64,000 nucleotides of DNA. Source: Terriglobia bacterium. GTDB lineage: Bacteria; Acidobacteriota; Terriglobia; Terriglobales; Acidobacteriaceae. The notes below the pieces were generated by a model that worked only from the letters and a program-made list of their open reading frames with translations, had not been told where the DNA came from and searched no databases. Below are positions 57,520 through 64,000 of this stretch, piece by piece. Within the stretch, counting starts at the first letter, position 1; each line of letters opens with the position of its first letter. The stretch is taken from assembly GCA_020073645.1 (NCBI GenBank), contig JAIQET010000001.1:248001-312000 (forward strand). Direction: 5' to 3'. Position numbers and translations under genes: made by a program.

Positions 57520-59355
57520 ATGCCATGGGTGATGAAAACTCGCCAGTGGGTCATCGTCTTTGGCCTGTTTGCGCTAGTTGTGCTAGCCATCGTTGGCCTG
57601 GCCCTGACCCGCGACTCCGGTTCGCCAGCCGCGGGGATGAGATCCCGCCGGGCTCCCCTCGTAGATGAGCGGCCGATACAGACGGCCCGCAGCATGGCGG
57701 CTCTGGCTTCCACCAGGGAGGAGCAGCGATTCGCGCAGCAAGCACTGCGCCTGGCCGACCATGCCGTGGACCTCGCCTTTGCTGACGCCATGCGCGAGGC
57801 TACCACTCATCCGGTTGCGCCCACCCCGGAAACCAAAGAACTCTACGCACGTGTGAGCCGGGCCGAGGCCCAGGTCAAGTTAGACCAGGAGATCGTCGAC
57901 GAATTGAAGAAAGAATCTTCCGCGGCGCATGGCTCCGGCGACGATGTCCAGCAACAACTCGACCTGGTGCAAGCGCAACTGGAGCTGGACAAAGACGAAC
58001 TGGAGGATGCCAAAGGAGACCTGCTGCGATCCGGGGCCGACCCCTTGAGCCGAATCCAGCGGCAGTTCACGAGGTACCAAGCCACCCAGCAACAGAACGA
58101 CAGCGCCCACGCGCAAATCAACGTAACTGGCACCGAACCGAGTTCTCCAGCCGGTGACTTCATCACGCAATTCAGCGCCTGGCGTGTGCAGCGCGGCAAA
58201 GTCACGCAATTGCAGCAGGCACTCGATGAGACACTCCAGGCCGCTGACGCACTCCAGCAGAAGCACGATTCCGTGGAAAAGCAAGCTGGCGGCGGCGAGG
58301 CAGAGAATCCGTCGACCACCTCGACCTCGACGCCTGCTGGCCCAACGCCCGGCTCCGCAGACAGCTCCCAGGCTGTCATTACCGCGCTGCGTCGCCTTTC
58401 CGACAGTCAGAAGAACCTGGCCGATCTCGACAAGCGTATCCAGGATCACCAGGAGTTAGGTAACGTCTACACCAGCTGGATCGCCCTGGTGCAGTGGCGC
58501 CTGCGCAGCGCCGCCTATGGCATGATCCAGTCAGCGCTGTTCATTGTGCTGATTGTGCTCGCAGCCTATTTGAGCGGGCGCTTCATCGATCGATTCTTCA
58601 CCGACCTCACTCCCGATCGCAGGCGACTGCGGACCTTGCGCGTGGTGGTGCGCTTCGTCGTGCAGGCCGTGGGCGTGCTGCTCATTTTGTTCGTGCTGTT
58701 CGGCATGCCCAACCAGATGCCGACTATTCTCGGCCTGGCCGGCGCCGGACTCACGGTCGCGCTGAAAGACTTCATCGTAGCCTTCTTCGGCTGGTTCGCT
58801 CTGATGGGACGCAACGGCATTCGCGTGGGCGACTGGGTGGAGATCAACGGCGTTGTCGGAGAAGTCGCCGAGATCGGACTATTGCGGACAGTGCTGCTCG
58901 AAACCGGCAACTGGACTGACGCCGGGCATCCCACCGGACGTAAAGTAGCCTTCGTGAACAGCTTCGCCATTGAAGGGCACTTCTTCAATTTTTCCACCAG
59001 CGGACAGTGGTTGTGGGACGAGTTGCAGATTCTGGTGCCCTCCGCGCAGAATCCTTATCCCATCATCGACGCCATTCAGAAACTGGTCACCACCGCAACC
59101 GAGGCCAACGCGCGCATGGCAGAGGAAGAATGGCAGCGCGCCACCCATCGCGAAGGCATGCACACAGTCTCGGCTGCCCCGGCCATCAACCTGCGGCCAA
59201 CCACCAGCGGGGTGGAGGTTCACGTCCGTTACATCACCCGCGCCCACGAACGCTATGCTACCCGCACCAAGCTGTATCAGGACATCGTAGGTTTGCTGCA
59301 TCAGAGACAGGGACAACCGGCGTCGACCAGCAGTCCGGTCGGAGCGGGCACGTAG
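57520..59355 (+). CDS. MscS-family mechanosensitive channel with long coiled-coil N-terminal region
   Basis: A 611-residue protein: one membrane segment (about 9-28), a long Gln/Ala-rich periplasmic coiled coil (about 95-300), three membrane segments (about 330-430) and the MscS core: pore helix GLAGAGLTVALKDFIVAFFG, beta-domain IRVGDWVEINGVVGEVAEIG and the cytoplasmic vestibule. Releases solutes on osmotic downshock. ATG 57520 is used; ATG 57532 is an alternative. Confidence 0.9.
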   Translation: MPWVMKTRQWVIVFGLFALVVLAIVGLALTRDSGSPAAGMRSRRAPLVDERPIQTARSMAALASTREEQRFAQQALRLADHAVDLAFADAMREATTHPVAPTPETKELYARVSRAEAQVKLDQEIVDELKKESSAAHGSGDDVQQQLDLVQAQLELDKDELEDAKGDLLRSGADPLSRIQRQFTRYQATQQQNDSAHAQINVTGTEPSSPAGDFITQFSAWRVQRGKVTQLQQALDETLQAADALQQKHDSVEKQAGGGEAENPSTTSTSTPAGPTPGSADSSQAVITALRRLSDSQKNLADLDKRIQDHQELGNVYTSWIALVQWRLRSAAYGMIQSALFIVLIVLAAYLSGRFIDRFFTDLTPDRRRLRTLRVVVRFVVQAVGVLLILFVLFGMPNQMPTILGLAGAGLTVALKDFIVAFFGWFALMGRNGIRVGDWVEINGVVGEVAEIGLLRTVLLETGNWTDAGHPTGRKVAFVNSFAIEGHFFNFSTSGQWLWDELQILVPSAQNPYPIIDAIQKLVTTATEANARMAEEEWQRATHREGMHTVSAAPAINLRPTTSGVEVHVRYITRAHERYATRTKLYQDIVGLLHQRQGQPASTSSPVGAGT

Positions 59356-59434
59356 CTACTTCGAGGGTACTACTCATCTCATGAAATGCGCTGTCCAGCG
59401 GTTGCAGGTCAGATGGGGATTTTACGACAGCTTG

Positions 59435-60185
59435 TTACCTGCTCAATCCATCCGCTGCAGGTAACAGTTGATTCCAGGTTCGGCATCCCGCGAGGGACCA
59501 TAAGCAGCGAAGTTTCAGATCGAAGGCATGGTTTACAAGTTCTCTAGGAGCGTCGGGAGTGAAAGCAATGCCAACGCTCTGGGCAGGCCACGTTCGGGAC
59601 GTGGAGACGCGATAAGCAGGACTTTCCGCTGCGATCAAGCTAGGGTTCCTGCCCGTAATGTGCTCCTTCGAATCGACCTCGACTACCACAACCTCGGCAT
59701 CGTCAAGATGCGGCGTGGAAACCATCAAGTGGTAACTGAAATACGACACTTTCCCAGAGCTGAAACTGACGTAGACATCGAGACCCCAAAACCGGAAACC
59801 CCACCAGTTCAAGACTGAATAAAGAGTCCGGCTGCCCGTCCTAGCTGCCCGGAGGAACACTGCGTCAGAGAGCCTCGAGTTCGGTATTCCAGTCGAAACG
59901 CATTCGTCAGCATTACAGCGGGGCGCGCCGTAGGGACCCGACACGGCTCTGAGCGTCGGTATCCGCGACAGAGCTTCAGCCTTAGAGCTTGTCCCAACCC
60001 GTAGGCTAGACAGTTCGGATACTACGGAGAGAACCCGCCTTTTCGAAGAGCGCGGCCTCAACCCGCAAAGCGATACCGGGGATGACGATGATCGCGAGTC
60101 CCCACAAATAGAGGCGGCAGGCCCGACGCGAGCTCAGGTGCCGCCAAAGCCACGTCGTAGCTGGGAACGTTCGGCCAACGCTCAT
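59435..60185 (-). pseudogene. Frameshifted gene for a small membrane-anchored protein of unknown function
   Basis: The C-terminal part (about 200 residues, frame of 60061-59435) looks like real protein: VLSVVSELSSLRVGTSSKAE, LNWWGFRFWGLDVYVSFSSG, RELVNHAFDLKLRCLWSLAG. A good N-terminal part lies in another frame: ATG at 60185 with GGAG 11 nt upstream, then a basic stretch and a membrane segment RLYLWGLAIIVIPGIAL. The two join at about 60055-60070; removing one base from a CGGG run would restore a single ORF. It is either a true frameshift or a sequencing error. A 10-bp inverted repeat (59433-59466) overlaps the stop. GC is lower than average. Confidence 0.55.
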
Positions 60186-60556
60186 AGAGATACTGACTCC
60201 GTAGCAAGTCTAGTAGTTCCTGGGGTCGCGGTGAGTTGATTCTGATGGTGCAGAACAGGCGACTGTTGGCGTAACACTCGTGGAGACGGTTCCTTGTCGT
60301 AATCGGGCGTTGGCTGTTGAAAAAGGAACCCAAAGCAGTGATTTCAGTGAATCTCAGCGTCTACGGCGAACGAACATTCAAAAACCTACGAACGAACTTC
60401 GTTGTTGAAACGCCCTGAAAAGAGTTCTTCGACAGCCACAGGTGATTACACCACCTATTTTGGACGGACCCAACTGGGCCATTTATGCGATAGCTTCTAG
60501 CCTTCCCTTTCGAACCCTTCCATCGTGCAGACCTGTGGCCGGAGTATTGCCCTGGA
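60186..60556. other. Intergenic stretch with no recognised gene
   Basis: It has lower GC than its neighbours. Short ORFs are present (one ending at 60058 reads LLDLLRSQYLYERW) but none has domain features. It may be a decayed remnant upstream of the frameshifted gene. Confidence 0.4.
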
Positions 60557-61360
60557 TCAGATGTGGCGGCTTTTCCTCCTGGCCGATCCGGCGTTCTCGT
60601 GCTGTTCCAGTTCCTTAAATACATACGACCTGACATTACCTGGCAGTCGGGATCCGTGCAGGATTTCCCGCACCAACGCTGCGGGTAGCGCGTGCGCAAA
60701 CTCCAAAGCTCGCGCCAGCGGGGTTTTCTCGTTGCGCAGCAGGGCGATGCGAATTTCGCGACGCACCGACCACTTGGCATCACGGCATACGCCCTCGACG
60801 AACGCTGCCGATGCGTCGTAGCGGGTCAGCCCCTGGATGACCGCAGCCTCGGTCAGACGCGAGTTCTCGAGCGCGGCATGAATGACACGCGCCTCGGGAT
60901 CCAGCAGAAGCGCCCCCGCCACGCGTCCCGAGGCACGATGCGCGAGCGCTAGCCGCTCCCCCGTCGAAATCGTTTCCAGGCGATTGACAAGCGACTCGTC
61001 CGCGGCTTTCTTGATGTCGGTGGGAACGACGGGCGTGAGTGCCACCCGCATCAGGTCGAAGGTAAACAGGTGCCGCACCATGGGGAGCGAAACATGACGC
61101 GGCGTCTTGGGATGTTCGACCAGCGCCAGCTTCACCTTGCGGCTCTTCATCGCGGCGCCGTTCTTGCTGAGCTGTTCGAGAACTTCCCCAGGGACGTCGG
61201 CACGCTTCAGCAGGGCGAGAGCGAGATCTTCGGTGAGCGCAGGGTCGGCTGCCGCCGCCTTCAGAACGCTGCTGGAGGAACTGCGGATCGCCTCATCCAG
61301 GGGCAAGGATAAGGCCGGTTCAGCGGCCGTTCGAGCCGGCTTGGCGTCAGCGGAAGGCAT
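60557..61360 (-). CDS. HEAT-like helical repeat protein (DUF2336-like)
   Basis: A 267-residue, mostly helical, Ala/Leu-rich protein with irregular repeats about 20-25 residues long: DPALTEDLALALLKRADVPG, HPKTPRHVSLPMVRHLF, DPEARVIHAALENSRLTEA, RDAKWSVRREIRIALLRNEK. These resemble HEAT/ARM or leucine-rich-variant repeats. It has no signal peptide. Probably a cytosolic interaction protein; it lies 35 bp before the kinase gene start on the same strand, downstream of it. Confidence 0.8.
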   Translation of the reverse strand: MPSADAKPARTAAEPALSLPLDEAIRSSSSSVLKAAAADPALTEDLALALLKRADVPGEVLEQLSKNGAAMKSRKVKLALVEHPKTPRHVSLPMVRHLFTFDLMRVALTPVVPTDIKKAADESLVNRLETISTGERLALAHRASGRVAGALLLDPEARVIHAALENSRLTEAAVIQGLTRYDASAAFVEGVCRDAKWSVRREIRIALLRNEKTPLARALEFAHALPAALVREILHGSRLPGNVRSYVFKELEQHENAGSARRKSRHI

Positions 61361-61395
61361 GGATCTTGAACTCGGTCCACGGGCACAGCCCGGCG

Positions 61396-62310
61396 CTACG
61401 ACCGTACGCGCTTCCGTGCTAACTCCAGCGCGCCCCGCACTGGGTCAATGACCGTGGGGGTGATCGTCGCCTTGGGATACTCCGACCGCAGACTATTGTA
61501 GAAAACCTGGCGCACCAGCGCGGAGTTGCGAAACACACCGCCGGACATGGCCACTGGTACGGTATCCGCCTCGGGGAAGAGTCGGCGGATGACGATTTTG
61601 GCGATGGCCGCCAGCTCCGCGCCCGCCTGGGTGAGAACGGTGCGGGCCAACGGATCACCTGCGTCCGCGGCGGACAGAACAATCGAGAGCAGCGCGGCAA
61701 AGTCGGGCGGAGGCGACCCGTTGGCGACCAGGACAAATTGTTCGCGGGTTTCCACCCGCCAGAATCTCATCATTGCTGCGAACAAGGGGGAGTTCCCGGC
61801 TGGCGCCTCATCGAAGGCCCGCAGGGCGGCGGCAATCGCCGATCGCCCGATCCAATGCCCTGAGCCCTCGTCAGAAATGGCGAATCCCCAACCACCAGCC
61901 CGTGCGCTCTGGCCTGCGGAGTCCTGTCCGTAAGCGATTGAACCGGTGCCCGCGATCACGACCACCCCCGGGCCACCGCCGAACGCGGCTTCCAAGGCGA
62001 TCACCATGTCGCCAACTACTTCGATTTCAGCGGAAATAATCTCCGCGACGAGCCTCCGAACCACTTCGCTGATTTCCGGACGAGCAGCGCCGGCCATGCC
62101 CACGCAGGCTCTTTGCACCTGCGCCGGAGTGACATTGGCTACGGTGCAGGCTTGGCGAATCGCAGCAGAAAGGGCTTCCCGCGCCCGTTCCTCACCCACG
62201 CGGATCACGTTACTTCCCCCGGCCGTACCGCTGCCCAGCAGTGAAGCCTCGTCTCCGATCGCGCACGAAGTCTTGCTGCCGCCGCCGTCAATGCCGAGAA
62301 AAATAGCCAC
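61396..62310 (-). CDS. BadF/BadG/BcrA-family ATPase, probable N-acetylglucosamine-type kinase
   Basis: A 304-residue ASKHA-fold sugar kinase. The phosphate 1 motif is FLGIDGGGSKTSCAIGDE and the adenosine region AGTGSIAYGQD, followed by GWGFAISDEGSGHWIGR (the conserved GDEGS-like loop) and VAMSGGVFRNSALV. These match the eukaryote-type NAGK/MurK family. It is divergent from the sodium:solute symporter at 62546, suggesting uptake and phosphorylation of an amino sugar or a cell-wall sugar (inference). Confidence 0.88.
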   Translation of the reverse strand: MAIFLGIDGGGSKTSCAIGDEASLLGSGTAGGSNVIRVGEERAREALSAAIRQACTVANVTPAQVQRACVGMAGAARPEISEVVRRLVAEIISAEIEVVGDMVIALEAAFGGGPGVVVIAGTGSIAYGQDSAGQSARAGGWGFAISDEGSGHWIGRSAIAAALRAFDEAPAGNSPLFAAMMRFWRVETREQFVLVANGSPPPDFAALLSIVLSAADAGDPLARTVLTQAGAELAAIAKIVIRRLFPEADTVPVAMSGGVFRNSALVRQVFYNSLRSEYPKATITPTVIDPVRGALELARKRVRS

Positions 62311-62362
62311 GGCGTAGTTCTACCATAAGCTGGCTTCGTCGCCGTGCGCAGGAGTGTTGTTG

Positions 62363-62406
62363 ATTGCCAATTTCCAATTGACAATTTGCAATTGAAAATC
62401 GGCAAT
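62363..62406. repeat. CAATTG-type heptamer palindrome between the kinase and symporter genes
   Basis: ATTGCC/GGCAAT ends enclose CCAATTG, ACAATTT, GCAATTG, AAAATC units of about 7 bp. It is the same type as 50920-50953, and is followed at 62412-62432 by a TGTCTCTGTGGTGAA repeat fragment. Confidence 0.78.
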
Positions 62407-62545
62407 TCCCTATGTCTCTGTGGTGAACTCGGATTTCCCTGGATTAATGAGCTAGATACCCCAAGGTCTAGATCGCGACGCCGGACCCCACAAAGCCCGA
62501 TACTCTGGAGAAGCTTCCTGGCACGATTGCACTGGTGTTCTATCC

Positions 62546-63991
62546 ATGGGCCTGGACAAGCTGGACCTCACGATCATCGGCCTGTATCTGGCGGGAATCA
62601 CCCTGTTCGGGCTGCGTTTTCGCAAGCGGCAGCGCTCGCTTCGCGATTACTTTCTGGCCGACCGCAACATTCCGTGGTGGGCGATTGCCCTTTCCATCGT
62701 GGCCGCGGAAACCAGTACCCTGACTATCATCAGTATCCCGGGTCTGGCCTACGACACCAATCTCACTTTTCTTCAGGTCGTGTTCGGGTACCTGGTGGGG
62801 CGAGTCATCATAAGTTTTGTTTTGCTACCGCATTATTTCCGCGGCGATCTCTTCACCGCCTATCAACTGATAGAGCGTCGCTTCGGAACCAAGTTGCGTT
62901 CGCTGACCGCTGGACTTTTTCTGGTAACCCGCGCTGCTGCCGAAGGAGTGCGCGTATACGCCGTCTCCATTGTGGTAGCAATCGCGTTGGGGACGGGTGA
63001 GGTCGCCTCCATCGCAATCATCACCACACTAACCTTGATCTACACCTTTGAAGGTGGCCTGGCTGCCGTGATCTGGACCGACGTGGTGCAAACGGTGATT
63101 TACGTCGGCGGCACCGTGGTTGGACTGTTCACGATTCTGCACCTGGTTCCCGGTGGCTGGGCCGCCATCCACAGTGTGGCCGACACCGCCAGCAAGCTGC
63201 GTGTATTCGACTTCACCCCTGACTTCTGGAAACCGTACACCTTCTGGGCGGGGCTGATCGGAGGAGCCATTTTCACGACGGCCAGCCACGGCACCGATCA
63301 ACTGATCGTGCAGCGCTTGCTGGCAGCGCGAAATCAGCGGCAGTCGGTGACAGCCCTGCTGTCGAGTGGAGCCGCGATTCTGTTTCAGTTCGGCCTGTTC
63401 CTGATGGTCGGTGTCATGCTGTTCGCCTTCTACCGGATACCTTCGGCAAACTTTGGCAGAGCCGACCGGATTTACCCCACCTTCATCGTCAGCCAGATGC
63501 CCCACGGAATTTCTGGACTGCTGATCGCCGCTATTCTGGCAGCGGCAATGTCCAACCTGAGTGCGGCCCTCAACTCTCTCTCTTCCACTTCGATCATTGA
63601 CTTCTATCTGCGTCGCAATCCGCAGGTAGAGGAGCGCCAGCGCGTGCAGCTTTCCCGGCTGGCCACGTTGGTCTGGGCGCTGGTGCTGTTTGGGCTAGCC
63701 GTACTGTCGCTGCACAAAGTAGGACGCGTAGTCGAAGTCGGACTGCAGATTGCATCCGTAGCCTACGGAGCGCTCCTGGGTGTGTTTCTGCTGGGCGTGC
63801 TGACTAGACGGGCGACCCAGAGCGGCGCCATGGTCGGTATGCTGTGCGGGTTTGTCACTGAGCTTTACCTGTGGTTGGGAACACGTGTGCCCTGGACGTG
63901 GTGGGTAGCGATTGGGACCGTGGTGACCTTTGCGATCGGGTATGCGTGGAGTTTGATTGAGAAAGATAGCGCGGCTGTGGATCGCATGTGA
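62546..63991 (+). CDS. Sodium:solute symporter (SSS family)
   Basis: A 481-residue transporter with about 13 membrane segments. SSS features: the first-segment loop RDYFLADRNIPWWAIALSIV, ETSTLTIISIPGLAYD, the sodium-site region ASHGTDQLIVQRLLAARNQR and LIAAILAAAMSNLSAALNSL-type helix with Ser residues. The substrate is probably a sugar or sugar acid given the divergent kinase. It is complete, ending 9 bp before the window edge. Confidence 0.93.
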   Translation: MGLDKLDLTIIGLYLAGITLFGLRFRKRQRSLRDYFLADRNIPWWAIALSIVAAETSTLTIISIPGLAYDTNLTFLQVVFGYLVGRVIISFVLLPHYFRGDLFTAYQLIERRFGTKLRSLTAGLFLVTRAAAEGVRVYAVSIVVAIALGTGEVASIAIITTLTLIYTFEGGLAAVIWTDVVQTVIYVGGTVVGLFTILHLVPGGWAAIHSVADTASKLRVFDFTPDFWKPYTFWAGLIGGAIFTTASHGTDQLIVQRLLAARNQRQSVTALLSSGAAILFQFGLFLMVGVMLFAFYRIPSANFGRADRIYPTFIVSQMPHGISGLLIAAILAAAMSNLSAALNSLSSTSIIDFYLRRNPQVEERQRVQLSRLATLVWALVLFGLAVLSLHKVGRVVEVGLQIASVAYGALLGVFLLGVLTRRATQSGAMVGMLCGFVTELYLWLGTRVPWTWWVAIGTVVTFAIGYAWSLIEKDSAAVDRM

Positions 63992-64000
63992 CAGCCAGCA

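Noticed and set aside
60361-60783. Leftward ORF of about 140 codons
   Set aside because: It overlaps the well-supported HEAT-like gene in another frame and is rich in Arg, Trp and Cys like an out-of-frame translation.

Overview
The window is about 64 kb of GC-rich (roughly 60 % by eye), densely coded, non-phage bacterial chromosome. The gene set fits an Acidobacteriota (Terriglobia-like) soil bacterium: PD40 and NHL beta-propellers, secreted TPR proteins, an M1-like TPR protein, a DedA-rhodanese fusion, a TgpA-type transglutaminase and many small intergenic repeats. The phylum is an inference from gene content. No 16S gene is present.

Layout. 0-2 kb: a secretin read leftward off the edge, which is open at the edge and easily missed. 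2-5 kb: smpB, pepA and a small exported protein. 5.2-7.0 kb: a lower-GC pair (secreted amidohydrolase plus an orphan). 7-15.5 kb: housekeeping genes argS, larC, metG, tatD, yajQ and a polyprenyl synthase. 15.7-20 kb: a small exported protein, a DedA-rhodanese gene with an in-frame TGA, a CYTH protein and a LytS/LytR-type two-component pair. 20-28 kb: a GT39-like enzyme, an M1-like protein lacking its zinc site, a thioesterase with fabH, SRP RNA and a transglutaminase. 28-36.8 kb: an outer-membrane barrel, rimO-yacG-RAYT-pgpA, an NHL protein, cinA, thpR-plsY-gpsA. 37-48 kb: HD-GYP, ftsY, ribD/ribE, an MlaF-like ATPase, mobA, PilZ, a BON lipoprotein, cytochrome c, pilD and a PAS protein. 49-60 kb: DinB, lipoproteins, an OmpA-like lipoprotein, vapBC, uvrC, NTF2-like, PD40, M50-like and MscS proteins, and a frameshifted gene. 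60.5-64 kb: a HEAT-like protein, a BadF/NagK-type kinase and a sodium:solute symporter.

Working links. rimO, yacG, the RAYT and pgpA abut with ATGA overlaps. plsY and gpsA make and use glycerol-3-phosphate for phospholipid, with pgpA, fabH and the MlaF-like ATPase also in membrane lipid supply. ffs and ftsY are two parts of the SRP route. ribD and ribE are riboflavin steps. The secretin, prepilin peptidase, HD-GYP and PilZ genes are consistent with type II secretion or type IV pili under c-di-GMP control, but they are not clustered.

The most unusual content is (1) a DedA-rhodanese gene whose TGA replaces an expected active-site cysteine and is followed by a SECIS-like hairpin, a candidate selenoprotein; and (2) a rich set of small repeats that shape coding sequences. 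These include a RAYT transposase with its REP sequences set into an operon, palindromic elements read in frame inside argS and uvrC, period-7 arrays that create or abut the start codons of tatD, thpR and the MlaF-like gene, and inverted repeats that supply the stop codons of at least four genes.
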